Of a stretch of DNA of 64,000 bases, positions 44,824 to 54,560 are shown in pieces. Position numbers and translations under genes: made by a program. The DNA lies in the NCBI RefSeq assembly GCF_943590815.1, contig NZ_CALSBS010000007.1, positions 62,001 through 126,000 of the forward strand. Direction: 5' to 3'. Positions within the stretch are counted from its first letter, which is position 1. Each line of letters begins with the position of its first letter. Source of the stretch: Pseudocitrobacter vendiensis. Its GTDB lineage: Bacteria > Pseudomonadota > Gammaproteobacteria > Enterobacterales > Enterobacteriaceae. Under the pieces are notes generated by a model. That model saw only the letters and a program-made list of their open reading frames with translations, was not told the origin of the DNA and made no database searches.

Positions 44824-47028
44824 ATGTCTTTCACTTATCAGACCCGGGAAACGCGCCGCCCGCTCGGATGTTCTCCTTCTTTGCTCGCCCTCTCCGTGGC
44901 GATGGCGTTTATGCCTGCGCTATCATTTGCCGCCGCTGCGAACGGCGATGACACCATTGTGGTGGAAGAGAGCACCACGCCGGGTGACGAAGGTCAGGAC
45001 CAGGATTACAGTGTTAAAACCACCACCACCGGCACCAAAATGCTGCTGGTGCAGCGCGATATCCCGCAGTCGGTCAGCGTTATCAGCCAGCAGCGAATGA
45101 AAGATCAGGAGCTGAACTCGATTGAGGAAGTGCTGGATAACACCACCGGCGTCAGCATTTCCCGCATCGACAGCCACCGTACTAATATTTTCTCACGCGG
45201 TTTCTTCGTCAGTAACTTTGCCTTCGACGATATGCCGACGTTCCTTGACGATCGCTGGAATTTTGGCGACACAGCGGGCGATACGGCGATTTTTGAGAGC
45301 ATCGAAGTGGTGCGTGGCGCAGCCGGTTTGATGAGTGGTACGGGTAACCCATCGGCGTATGTCAACATGGTGCGTAAGCACGCCGATAGCCGCGAGTTTA
45401 AAGGTTCCGCTTCCGCCACTTACGGAAGCTGGAATAAACAACGTTATGTGCTGGATTTACAAGCGCCGCTGACCGAATCGGGCGACGTGCGTGGCCGCGT
45501 GATTGCCGGGTATCAGGACAACGACAGCTGGCTTGAGCGCAATCACTACCGCAAAAAATTCATCACCGGCGTCGTGGATGCCGATATCACTGACTCCACC
45601 ACCCTCTCGCTGGCCTACGATTACCAGGAGAGCGAAGAAGACAGCCCAACCTGGGGCGGTTTCCCTTCCCTGTGGAGCGACGGCAGCCGCACCGATTTCC
45701 GCCGCGAATTCAATACCGCCGCCGACTGGACCTACTCTAATCAGGATACCTCGCGCGTCTTCGCTAACCTGACCCAGCGTTTCAACAACGGCTGGGAGGC
45801 GAAAGTGAACGCCATGCACGCGGAAACCAATTTTGACAGCCGCCTGATGTATATCGACGGCTTCCCGGATAAAAATACCGGCCTGTATAACGGCGCACTG
45901 TACCAGGGTGCGTGGGGCGGCTGGAACCGCGGCGAGCGTAAACAGGACTCCGTGGACGCCTTTGTGCGCGGAGGTTATGAACTGTTTGGCCGTCAGCATC
46001 AGATCATGTTCGGCGGCAGCTACAGCCGTCAGCGCAACAACTACGACAACTCGTATCCGGTCACCGATAACTACGGGCTGATGGATGTCGGCAACATTCA
46101 CAATTATGACGGCAAACTGGCGTATCCGGAGTGGTCTGACTGGGCACTCTATCAGCGCGATATCATCCGCCAGAAATCGCTCTACACCGCGACGCGTCTC
46201 TCGCTGGCCGACCCGCTGAATCTGATCCTCGGCGTGCGCTGGACAGAATGGAGCGCGCATTACAATCTGGAGCGCAAACCGGACGAAACCCGCGACAGCA
46301 AATTCGATGACGTTACGCCGTATGCGGGCCTGGTATATGACATCAATGATGAGTGGTCGGCCTATGCCAGCTACACCTCTATTTTCCAGCCAACCAGTAA
46401 GCGTAACGCTAACAGCGAGTTCCTCGATCCAACCACCGGGAAGAGCTATGAAGCGGGCGTGAAAGGTGACTGGTTTAACACCCGCCTGACCGCGACGCTT
46501 GCCGTATTCCGTACCGAGCAGGATAAAGTTGCCGTCAGCACCGGGCAGACCATTCCTGGCTCCGGCGGCCAGACGGCGTATAAATCAGTCGATGGTACCT
46601 TGAGTAAAGGCGTGGAATTTGAGATTAACGGCGCACTGACCGACCGCTGGCAGCTCACCTTCGGCGCATCACGCTACATCGCAGAAGACGGTGACGGCGT
46701 GGCAGTGAACCCGGAGCAACCGCGCACTACAGCGAAACTGTTTACCCGCTATCAGTTGCCGATGTTGCCTGAACTTGCAGTCGGCGGCGGCGTACGCTGG
46801 CAGAATAAAACCTGGCAGGATATTGCCGGGCCGAACGGCGATACGCGTATTAAACAAGGCGGTTATGCGGTGGTCGATCTCTTCAGCCGTTATCAGGTCA
46901 GCAAAAACTTTGCCCTCCAGGCCAACCTGAACAACCTGTTCGACAAAGAGTATTACGACTACCTGGGCACTTACGGCGTGTACGGCGCACCGCGTAACTT
47001 CTCGGTCAGCGGCACCTATAGCTTCTGA
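44824..47028 (+). CDS. TonB-dependent siderophore receptor, FhuE-like
   Basis: A 734-residue outer-membrane receptor. The signal peptide ends near residue 38 (ALSFAAAA); the TonB box is DDTIVVEE; the plug domain (about 70-190) has RDIPQSVSVISQQRM and IESIEVVRGAAGLMSGTGNP. A 22-strand barrel follows, ending in Phe (NFSVSGTYSF). It is very like E. coli FhuE, which takes up coprogen and related hydroxamates (shared VNMVRKHADSREFKG, GSWNKQRYV, ITDRWQLTFGA-type blocks), but the extracellular loops differ. fhuE proper lies elsewhere in E. coli, so this is probably a paralogue with another siderophore. A terminator follows. Confidence 0.88.
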   Translation: MSFTYQTRETRRPLGCSPSLLALSVAMAFMPALSFAAAANGDDTIVVEESTTPGDEGQDQDYSVKTTTTGTKMLLVQRDIPQSVSVISQQRMKDQELNSIEEVLDNTTGVSISRIDSHRTNIFSRGFFVSNFAFDDMPTFLDDRWNFGDTAGDTAIFESIEVVRGAAGLMSGTGNPSAYVNMVRKHADSREFKGSASATYGSWNKQRYVLDLQAPLTESGDVRGRVIAGYQDNDSWLERNHYRKKFITGVVDADITDSTTLSLAYDYQESEEDSPTWGGFPSLWSDGSRTDFRREFNTAADWTYSNQDTSRVFANLTQRFNNGWEAKVNAMHAETNFDSRLMYIDGFPDKNTGLYNGALYQGAWGGWNRGERKQDSVDAFVRGGYELFGRQHQIMFGGSYSRQRNNYDNSYPVTDNYGLMDVGNIHNYDGKLAYPEWSDWALYQRDIIRQKSLYTATRLSLADPLNLILGVRWTEWSAHYNLERKPDETRDSKFDDVTPYAGLVYDINDEWSAYASYTSIFQPTSKRNANSEFLDPTTGKSYEAGVKGDWFNTRLTATLAVFRTEQDKVAVSTGQTIPGSGGQTAYKSVDGTLSKGVEFEINGALTDRWQLTFGASRYIAEDGDGVAVNPEQPRTTAKLFTRYQLPMLPELAVGGGVRWQNKTWQDIAGPNGDTRIKQGGYAVVDLFSRYQVSKNFALQANLNNLFDKEYYDYLGTYGVYGAPRNFSVSGTYSF

Positions 47029-47036
47029 TTTCCACT

Positions 47037-47063
47037 AACGGCACCGCCCGGTGCCGTTTTTCC
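47037..47063 (+). terminator. Rho-independent terminator of the receptor gene
   Basis: AACGGCACCG-CC-CGGTGCCGTT (47037-47058) followed by TTTCCC, 9 bp after the stop. Confidence 0.85.
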
Positions 47064-47146
47064 CTTTTCCGAATTTATGCTGCCGGGTCTGGCGCAATCA
47101 CCTTTTTCAACCAGACTTATCGCTGTGTTTCTCATTCAGGATAATC

Positions 47147-48715
47147 ATGAAAAACGTAGCGATTGTCGGCGTCGGGCCGACCGGGATTTACACCTTTTAT
47201 GCGCTTATTGAGCGCGGCGAACCGCTTGCAATTACGCTCTTTGAGCAGGCTGAAGAAGCAGGCGTCGGCATGCCCTATAACGATGATAATACTGCCACGC
47301 TGATGCTGGCGAATATCGCCAGCATCGAGATCCCGCCAATTTTTATCACTTATCTTGAATGGCTGCATCAACAGAGCGACAGCTACCTGGCGCGCTTTGG
47401 GATTAAACGTGAATCACTGCATGAAAGACAATTTTTGCCGCGCGTGATCCTCGGCGATTATTACCGTGACCGCTTTCTGGCGCTGGTCGAAAAAGCAGAG
47501 CGTTCAGGATTTAGCGTTTCAGTGCGTGAAGCAAGCAAAGTCACCGATCTGAAAGCCGCCGGGGATGGCGTATTGTTGTGGAGCGAAAATCGTAATACCC
47601 CGGAACCCTTTGATTATGCGGTTATCGCCACCGGACACCTGTGGCCTGAAGACGATGACTCGCCGCGCGACTTTTACCCCAGCCCGTGGACTGGCCTGAT
47701 GGACGCGCGCATCGCACCATGCCGGGTGGGCATTATGGGCGCATCGTTGAGTGGTCTGGATGCGGCAATGGCCGTCGTCTCCCAGCATGGCAAATTTATT
47801 GTTGAAGAGGGCAAAACCGCCTCTTTTCAACTTAATGCGCAAAGCCAGACGCTTCAGCTGACGCTAATGTCCCGCAGCGGCATTCTGCCGGAGGCTGATT
47901 TTTACTGTCCACTGCCCTACGAGCCGCTGGCGATAGTGACGGAGCAGGCCATTGAAGCTGAAATCGCGAAGGGTAGTGATGGCCTGTTGAATAGAGTATT
48001 TCAGTTGATTATTGCTGAGCTGGAACAGGCTGACCCACAATGGGCTACGCAAATAGGCTTAAAAACCCTGAATGCCGACACGCTTGCCGACGCCTGGTTT
48101 GCCGAGCGTAAAGCACACGACCCGTTTCACTGGGCAGTGGAAAATCTTGAAGAAGTGGAACGCAATAAGCGCGAGAAACACACAGTATCCTGGCGCTATA
48201 CCGTTCTGCGGCTGCATGAAGTGGTGGAGCAGATTGTCCCGCATCTGAATGAAGAGGATCATCAGCGTTTTAAAAAAGGGTTAGCGCGCGTCTTTATCGA
48301 CAACTATGCCGCCATTCCGTCTGAATCTATCCGCCGTCTGCTGGCGCTTCGCGAAGCCGGGCTGATACATATCCGGGCACTGGGTAACGACTATGAGATG
48401 CAGGTCAACGACGGCCTGACAATCATTACCACCGATGATGCGCGTTATGAGTTTGACATGTTTATCGACGCCCGTGGCCAGAAGGCGCTAAAAACTAAAG
48501 ACCTCCCCTTCCCCACACTGCGTAAACAGCTGCTGGCGTGTGGCGATAATATCCCGGATGTGGGTGACGACTATACCTTGCAGGTGCCGGAGAACGTGCG
48601 TGGGCGAATCGCCTTTGGCGCGTTGCCCTGGCTGATGCATGACAGACCGTTTGTGCAGGGGCTGGTAGTGTGCGCAGAAATTGGCGCGGCGATAGCGAAA
48701 GGGGTAGTTCAATAA
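47147..48715 (+). CDS. FAD/NAD(P)-binding protein, YdhS-like
   Basis: A 522-residue flavoprotein. The dinucleotide-binding motif VGVGPTGIYT is at the N-terminus, with VGMPYNDDN and MLANIASIEIPP typical of the NAD_binding_9 group; a second nucleotide motif is GIMGASLSGLDAA (about 191-203). It resembles E. coli YdhS (534 residues) strongly. I chose ATG 47147, since the frame upstream to 47051 starts in the terminator. It lies directly after a siderophore receptor and a GATAAT-type half Fur site overlaps its start, so a role in iron release or siderophore modification is possible, though unproven. Confidence 0.82.
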   Translation: MKNVAIVGVGPTGIYTFYALIERGEPLAITLFEQAEEAGVGMPYNDDNTATLMLANIASIEIPPIFITYLEWLHQQSDSYLARFGIKRESLHERQFLPRVILGDYYRDRFLALVEKAERSGFSVSVREASKVTDLKAAGDGVLLWSENRNTPEPFDYAVIATGHLWPEDDDSPRDFYPSPWTGLMDARIAPCRVGIMGASLSGLDAAMAVVSQHGKFIVEEGKTASFQLNAQSQTLQLTLMSRSGILPEADFYCPLPYEPLAIVTEQAIEAEIAKGSDGLLNRVFQLIIAELEQADPQWATQIGLKTLNADTLADAWFAERKAHDPFHWAVENLEEVERNKREKHTVSWRYTVLRLHEVVEQIVPHLNEEDHQRFKKGLARVFIDNYAAIPSESIRRLLALREAGLIHIRALGNDYEMQVNDGLTIITTDDARYEFDMFIDARGQKALKTKDLPFPTLRKQLLACGDNIPDVGDDYTLQVPENVRGRIAFGALPWLMHDRPFVQGLVVCAEIGAAIAKGVVQ

Positions 48716-49104
48716 GCATTCGGGGCACGAATTAAATGATAAAGAGACGAGCAAGGTGCTGGTTTTGAAGCAGGCGAAGTCGTTTACAGCGAAAACAAAT
48801 AGCTATTGTAGATTTGACGAAAGGATTATATGCAGAAATGGAAACTATACTTCCGATCGCGGTAGAAACAAATTTTCATTATAATTTTTAACCATTACTT
48901 TACATCAGAGAGCATTCGATTTGATGAAAAACAAATCAATTACAATCATTTGCTTAAAGATTTCTATTATTTTCATATTTACCGTAAATACCCTGTTACC
49001 GATAAACTGAGTTAAGATATTTTTCACTATAATGGTTCGCCGTGAACCGGATGCCGTATAGCACGCCATAGTTTAAGGAAGACGTCTTGTCAAGGAGAAC
49101 AAAA
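48716..49104. other. AT-rich spacer at the left edge of the fimbrial island
   Basis: 389 bp without a recognisable gene. Base composition turns sharply AT-rich from about 48,820 and stays so to about 57,000. I see no transposase remains, no copy of the tRNA-Gly 3' end and no clear repeat at this edge. It presumably holds the promoter of the LuxR gene at 49105. Confidence 0.5.
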
Positions 49105-49716
49105 ATGGAAGTGACCTGTATTGGCTGTGGGATCAACTGCAGTCATTTACCTGATATGTGTAAATATAAATTACGATGTAGTTTTAAGCGACTTGTAATA
49201 TGGCCAGAAAGAAATCATTATTTCAAGATAGCAATACATAATATTTTTATAGAGAAAGTCACGTGTTGCTTCATTGATGGCGTCATTGTGGTCGATTTCT
49301 CATGTATCAACATCACACATTACCTGGACGAAATCTGGATAAACGATTTAGAAAAGATTGGCCTAAAGATCATCATTGTAGCTGAGGCCTCAATGGTTGC
49401 CCTCGCTAATTACTGGTTGAATCGTTCTGAATCTATATTGTCTATTATAGAGGTTGATGATGGTATTAACACCATCATCCTAAGATTCAGAAAGTTATTA
49501 GAAGGACGCTGGATACCAGGACGAAAACACCCTGTATTTTCACTAAAGGAAATGACCACACTCAAACTGTTACTTCAGGGTTACTCAACCAGAGATATTG
49601 CAAAAAAGTTGAGCTGTACTGTCCGCAACGTTTATGACTCTCGATACTCACTACGCCGGAAAATAGGTGGATTAAATAATTTCAAGGACCTTTTCACTAT
49701 AATTAACATACAGTAA
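49105..49716 (+). CDS. LuxR-type regulator with a cysteine cluster, convergent with the ecp operon
   Basis: A 203-residue regulator. The C-terminal LuxR helix-turn-helix (about 143-200) is FSLKEMTTLKLLLQGYSTRD and SCTVRNVYDSRYSLRRKIG, close in layout to EcpR/MatA and other fimbrial LuxR proteins. The N-terminus carries C5-x2-C8-x3-C12-x6-C19-x5-C25 before the shared motif VIWPERNHYF. I chose ATG 49105, which has AGGAGA six bases upstream; a TTG at 49087 is in frame. The stop is 3 bp from the ecpE stop on the other strand. It is paralogous to the regulator at 55937 and probably tunes the fimbrial genes between them. Confidence 0.75.
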   Translation: MEVTCIGCGINCSHLPDMCKYKLRCSFKRLVIWPERNHYFKIAIHNIFIEKVTCCFIDGVIVVDFSCINITHYLDEIWINDLEKIGLKIIIVAEASMVALANYWLNRSESILSIIEVDDGINTIILRFRKLLEGRWIPGRKHPVFSLKEMTTLKLLLQGYSTRDIAKKLSCTVRNVYDSRYSLRRKIGGLNNFKDLFTIINIQ

Positions 49717-49719
49717 TAC

Positions 49720-50403
49720 CTAGTCCGTATCGAAACATCCTTTCCCAAGATGATGATAGCGTTCCTGTGCAACAATAAACTTTCTATTACTGGATTTTGC
49801 TTCCTTACCACGCCAGGTTTCGCCAGGCAACATATAGAATTGTTTTGAGCTTTCATCATCTCCATCGCACCCTTTCTGGAGTATCACTCTAAAAAAGGTA
49901 TTACCGGTATTTTTTATAACCCCATTTAACTCATCAACATCATACTTTAAATCAATATTTCTTGGCCGGACGATAAGAATAGTACTCATCGAAACAACAG
50001 GAACGACGTCCATATGCTTTTGAGTCATTCGAAATGGAAACAGGGTAACAGGTGCCTCCTTGAATATAACACGATAATATCTTTCAGTGCTGTCAGACGG
50101 ACCGCGGTAGTATAGTTTAAAATACTCTTTTCCTTTCGGTTGCACAGTCAGTTTTAGTGGTGACCAGATAAGATCTTTACTCTCTTCCTTGACACTGGCT
50201 TCATCACCATCGCCTGGACGAGCAATTTTATAGGCAGAGATCGTATAAAAATTAGTCGCTTGAGTATCATTATAGATAGGCCTGGCCGTAAAACTCTTGC
50301 TCGAATCCATATCATAGATAATGGCATTAAAATAAACCGCGAAAGCCTGTGTTGAAACAAATAAAACAGAACAACTAAGAAAAAAAGCAAATAAAAATCT
50401 CAT
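49720..50403 (-). CDS. ecpE: EcpE-like fimbrial chaperone
   Basis: A 227-residue periplasmic chaperone with a signal peptide (residues 1-22, ending TQAFA). It has an immunoglobulin-like chaperone fold of the alpha (CS1/ECP) class, with KGKEYFKLYYRGPSDSTERYYRVIF in place of the usual FGS motif region. It is the last gene of the operon, 8 bp after ecpD, and probably assists folding of the tip adhesin. It is similar in layout to EcpB at the other end of the operon. Confidence 0.8.
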   Translation of the reverse strand: MRFLFAFFLSCSVLFVSTQAFAVYFNAIIYDMDSSKSFTARPIYNDTQATNFYTISAYKIARPGDGDEASVKEESKDLIWSPLKLTVQPKGKEYFKLYYRGPSDSTERYYRVIFKEAPVTLFPFRMTQKHMDVVPVVSMSTILIVRPRNIDLKYDVDELNGVIKNTGNTFFRVILQKGCDGDDESSKQFYMLPGETWRGKEAKSSNRKFIVAQERYHHLGKGCFDTD

Positions 50404-50411
50404 CCGTATTC

Positions 50412-52025
50412 CTACTTATCAACACCGACCCACGTCGCAGTGACCTTCACTTCGCCACTTGCATTTACCGTACCCATCCAGTCACTTCCATCTACAGTCA
50501 GTTTTGATCGGGTATCATTCATTGGAAAGAGAAGTTTTAATGTCGTCGTGAAATAATACCCTTCATCGACATTCGCGTTCCATGCGGTTTGAACCCAGTT
50601 TGCATTGGTCATATCAATAGGGTCTTCGCTACAACTGTTTCTGGCTTTAACTTCACCTCCAGACGCCGATATCCAGGATAGATAAGCCGGGATGGGGACA
50701 GTCATTGAAGAATCTGAAGATGTAAAAGTACAGTACGGAATACCATTGAGTGTTGTTGAATCCCCCACTACCTGTGCAGTGATGCTGTCGGCCTGGCGTA
50801 TTGCCGATGTCGTTACTTTATATTCAAAGGTAATTGGGTTTTCATCTCCAATCTTTCCTGATGCCGAAGGTGTTGTCGTTCCATCTGTTGATACGATACT
50901 GATCCCATATTCTTTAGGGGTAATGTTGATAAGCGTCGAGGGGGTGAATTGATAGTATCCTGATTGCGGGGTAACAGAGTTATCAAAATAGAAAGTAAAT
51001 AATGAATCTTTATTAGACAAACTCGTTCCGGCCGCGAGTGCCTTTTTAAAGAAAGAGTTTGATAAAAAAACATAAACATACTCCCCAGTGGTCGTGAAAA
51101 CTTTTGAGTAAGTACTCGACGAGGAATAGTTGCTCCAACTGGAACCATCACCACTGTACTTTACATCGGATGATGAAGGTGAAAAACCCAGTAGGGCGGT
51201 ATCAATAACCATCTGAAAATCCAGAGAGTTAGTCACATTTTTGGTTTGCTGGAGTGTATATGAGACCATTTTACAGATAAGCCCGGTAGAACCAGATACA
51301 ACCCCCACCTGGCAAAGATCAGACCCGACATTCACACTGGGTGTGCCATCACTTGCAACCCATATTTCTGCCATTGCACCCGTACTATTAAGCGTTAGAT
51401 GACCAACTTTCTCCAGGGTCATTGTGTAGTAACGCCATGTACCTCCCTTCGCCAGATCCTTACAGCGTTCACCTGCAGCATAGTCATAATCCGTATTGGA
51501 ATTCATGTAGCACAGATTAAGTTCAAAAGTATCACTGGAACCGACCGACTGGCTACGGAAATACTCATAGGCAACCGGGCTTAACGTTCCCGCACCATAA
51601 CTGCCGTTTGCAGCACTACTACCTGATTTTGCATGAAAAAATCCTTCATTATCCATGACATCTGGAGAAATATACCCCGATGCAGGACAATCACTACCAG
51701 TTGTCATGCAGCGAATACCAAGAAATGGCTGAGTAATGGGTGAGTTCGTAATCCACAAGTCAAAGTAACGATTACTGTAACTCCATCCGGAGTTGCCCAT
51801 ATATCCCAGACTTCGCTGGTTAGTTTTATATTTAGTCCATACATTTGCGCCACTAAAACGTGGAGAAAGTGAGCCGGATGTTATGAAATACTCATTATCA
51901 ATAGTATTGTCAATAAAGAGATAGGTATTGCTACCACTCCCACTGCTACTTGATGTTAATGCAATGGCTGGATTAGCCACAAACACACTAAAAAAAAGTA
52001 AAATGGTAGAGGGCTTAATAAACAT
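50412..52025 (-). CDS. ecpD: EcpD-like fimbrial tip adhesin
   Basis: A 537-residue surface protein against about 547 for E. coli EcpD. The signal peptide is residues 1-22 (FFSVFVANPAIA). The sequence is rich in Ser, Thr, Tyr and Gly, with blocks shared with EcpD: ERCKDLAKGGTWRYYT, KMVSYTLQ, YVFLSNSFFKKAL, KPYGISI-like strands and the C-terminal GEVKVTATWVGVD pilin-like donor strand. It should sit at the tip of the fimbria and bind host or plant surfaces. Its start overlaps the usher stop by 11 bp. Confidence 0.82.
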   Translation of the reverse strand: MFIKPSTILLFFSVFVANPAIALTSSSSGSGSNTYLFIDNTIDNEYFITSGSLSPRFSGANVWTKYKTNQRSLGYMGNSGWSYSNRYFDLWITNSPITQPFLGIRCMTTGSDCPASGYISPDVMDNEGFFHAKSGSSAANGSYGAGTLSPVAYEYFRSQSVGSSDTFELNLCYMNSNTDYDYAAGERCKDLAKGGTWRYYTMTLEKVGHLTLNSTGAMAEIWVASDGTPSVNVGSDLCQVGVVSGSTGLICKMVSYTLQQTKNVTNSLDFQMVIDTALLGFSPSSSDVKYSGDGSSWSNYSSSSTYSKVFTTTGEYVYVFLSNSFFKKALAAGTSLSNKDSLFTFYFDNSVTPQSGYYQFTPSTLINITPKEYGISIVSTDGTTTPSASGKIGDENPITFEYKVTTSAIRQADSITAQVVGDSTTLNGIPYCTFTSSDSSMTVPIPAYLSWISASGGEVKARNSCSEDPIDMTNANWVQTAWNANVDEGYYFTTTLKLLFPMNDTRSKLTVDGSDWMGTVNASGEVKVTATWVGVDK

Positions 52026-54552
52026 ATTCTACTTCTCCATTTCGTGATGCTGTTTGTTGCTGTCCTTCACATTGAATATCACCAAGCCATACAGCCCCTT
52101 TAGAGTCTTTAAGGTCAAGATCGGCTTCACAAAGGCTTCCATTCGCTTCAAGTACAGTAATCACTGGATATCGCTTATCAACATCCATAGCAAATTCACC
52201 GTTATTATCGGTTTTAGTTTTACCTATATGATTGTGAATATCCGCATTGACATAATAATGACCAGCTGGATTTTTCATCCGACCAAAAACGGTGACAAGC
52301 TGTTTTATTTCAGGTGTAATCACGCCAATATTCCCAGGGTAAAGTACAACTCGATTCCGACGCCCACTAATAATATCTACGCTATCCTCTGAATTTTTAT
52401 CGTTCATGAGTTCTACCTTGTATTCAGCATACGGTGGCAGACTAATAAAATTACTTTTACCCGTAAGCGAATAATTTTGACCGTTAACCTGCGCCATCAT
52501 TTTCCCCTGCTCGCGGAAATTAGTATTAATCACCAGACCAGCACTTTGCGAACCTTTCCCGGCGTAAATTGATTTTTGCGTCCAGGCGATACTGCCTTGT
52601 GAACTCAAACTGTAGTTTGCGCTGCGATCCGACGACCGGGTAACAGCAACAGTACCTGCATTATATTTTGTATCGTAAGTGACATACCCATTAGCGGCAA
52701 AATCATCTGAGCGATAGTTACCATTGTCATCATTATTTTGTTTGATACGTTTCGATAACGAGGCCCCGACCTGGGTAATCGCACTGTTCTCGAACCGTTT
52801 CCGTACGGCAGCATTTGCCAGCATATTTCCGTTCTGGCTAGAGATACCGGTACTAAACCATGTGCCAAAAGGAATCGACACATCTATATTGATATATTTC
52901 TCTCTTAGGTTCTCGTGATCGTCATATTGATAATTCTGTATACCGGTTCGTAAAGAGACGGTAGCATAACGATTAGCGAAAAGTGACTGATCATAATCGA
53001 TATTGGTATAAGTGTTTTTATTGTATTTGTTATTAGTGCGGCTAACGGTAAGTGTACCAAGGAATGGTACAATTTTTCTCAAATTAGCAGTTGCCCCAAT
53101 AGTGACATAATCATTTTGTTGCATAGGCAAGCGATCGCCAATTCTACTAAATTGACGTGAACCCCAAACATTACCATATCCGCCCGGGACACTTAAATTA
53201 AGAGTCGAGATGCTTTGCCAACTGCTATCTGTTGCGAGCAACATCTGTTGATTATAGCTAAATGCATTATTGAAAATCACATTAGCTTCTGTTTCGTTAA
53301 TTCCATTGTTATCAAAACCGTAGAGCGTTGACTTCAGATTTACACCAGATAACCAGGGTTGGCTAGTGGCGGCAGCAATACCAGCAATCCATGTGTCTTT
53401 TTTGCCGTAGTTGATATTGGTATGACGTCGGTAATCTGTTTTATTATATTCAAGACTACCGCCAAACATTTGCCAGGAAATGTTTCCTGTGACGCTCGAC
53501 TTTCTTGCGAACGTTTTGTTAATGTTGGCCGTGCGCGAGCTGACTACTCTACCATTCACAACAACCTGCACATCAACATCATAGATACCAAAAGGCAAGC
53601 GAGAAGTATCAAGCTCATAGCTCCCCATCGAGAAATTTTGGATACTCAGTAGCTTTCCATTACGGTACACATGAACCTCACCTGCGGCTGGCAGGAAAAC
53701 GGTCACGGGAATAAGTGCTAATGTATTATCTTCTATCTGAGAGCTACTCTTGTTCCCATAGCTTACCCCATAAATCCGGCTGGAGTTGAGGGCGCTCATA
53801 CTGGCAATTGATTGTAAATTCCAGGTATCAACCATCCCCATTGCAAAGCGATGACCGGTATAATCCCGTTCATACATTGCTCGATACAGATCACTATGCT
53901 GGTTACTTGTCCCTATACCGTATACCGACCCGTTCAAGTTAACATGATGCTCGCGAAGAGAAACCGTATTATCAAGCGTCAGATAGCTACTGGCATTATC
54001 ATTATCTTTATATTTATTGTAATAGCTGCCCACAGAGTAATTTAATACCGAGGACAAATGTTCAGAAGATGACTCGCCGAGCACGTTCGAACGTGGCAAT
54101 ATCGCTGCCTGCATCGCTTCTTTGTTGACAGTAAGCTCTATATAGAAAGAACGCGTATCCAGAGTAAGTGATGCATCTTTACTGAGCCAAATCCGGTTAC
54201 CATCTCCGATATTTTTATTCTGAAGTTCTGCTATTAATGTTTTTATTTTAGGGGAAAGCTCTGTACGGTCAGGTAACTCACTTAACGTCAGTTGGTTTAA
54301 TCGAAACTCGTTATCTTTGATGGTTAGTACCGCATCAGCAATTTTTTGTTGGCTGCGTTGAGTACTGTCATCACCCTCATATCGAATGAAAACGGGAACC
54401 GTCATTCCCTGATAAAGCGCATTGGCAAATACAGAAGGAATAACGTAATTACTGACTCTAACAGGAGTCATCGGGGCTGCCGAGAGGCTATGATTTAAAG
54501 AAATCATAAGCCCCAGAAGTAGAGTCCCTTTCACATACCCCAGATTATCCAT
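52015..54552 (-). CDS. ecpC: EcpC-like outer-membrane usher
   Basis: An 845-residue usher (E. coli EcpC has about 841). The signal peptide ends near residue 25 (NHSLSA). An N-terminal chaperone-binding region, a beta-barrel with an embedded plug (PVTVFLPAAGEVHVYRNGKLLS, about 278-299) and a CarboxypepD-like C-terminal domain (GRMKNPAGHYYVNADIHNH) follow. It belongs to the alpha class of ushers, like CooC/TcfC. It exports and assembles EcpA and EcpD. It lies 8 bp after ecpB. Confidence 0.86.
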   Translation of the reverse strand: MDNLGYVKGTLLLGLMISLNHSLSAAPMTPVRVSNYVIPSVFANALYQGMTVPVFIRYEGDDSTQRSQQKIADAVLTIKDNEFRLNQLTLSELPDRTELSPKIKTLIAELQNKNIGDGNRIWLSKDASLTLDTRSFYIELTVNKEAMQAAILPRSNVLGESSSEHLSSVLNYSVGSYYNKYKDNDNASSYLTLDNTVSLREHHVNLNGSVYGIGTSNQHSDLYRAMYERDYTGHRFAMGMVDTWNLQSIASMSALNSSRIYGVSYGNKSSSQIEDNTLALIPVTVFLPAAGEVHVYRNGKLLSIQNFSMGSYELDTSRLPFGIYDVDVQVVVNGRVVSSRTANINKTFARKSSVTGNISWQMFGGSLEYNKTDYRRHTNINYGKKDTWIAGIAAATSQPWLSGVNLKSTLYGFDNNGINETEANVIFNNAFSYNQQMLLATDSSWQSISTLNLSVPGGYGNVWGSRQFSRIGDRLPMQQNDYVTIGATANLRKIVPFLGTLTVSRTNNKYNKNTYTNIDYDQSLFANRYATVSLRTGIQNYQYDDHENLREKYINIDVSIPFGTWFSTGISSQNGNMLANAAVRKRFENSAITQVGASLSKRIKQNNDDNGNYRSDDFAANGYVTYDTKYNAGTVAVTRSSDRSANYSLSSQGSIAWTQKSIYAGKGSQSAGLVINTNFREQGKMMAQVNGQNYSLTGKSNFISLPPYAEYKVELMNDKNSEDSVDIISGRRNRVVLYPGNIGVITPEIKQLVTVFGRMKNPAGHYYVNADIHNHIGKTKTDNNGEFAMDVDKRYPVITVLEANGSLCEADLDLKDSKGAVWLGDIQCEGQQQTASRNGEVEYVY

Positions 54553-54560
54553 AGCTATTC

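Noticed and set aside
48716..49104. Search for a second copy of the tRNA-Gly 3' end as an attachment site
   Set aside because: I compared the tRNA end (CGAACCCTCGTATAGAG region) by eye with the left island edge and found no match.
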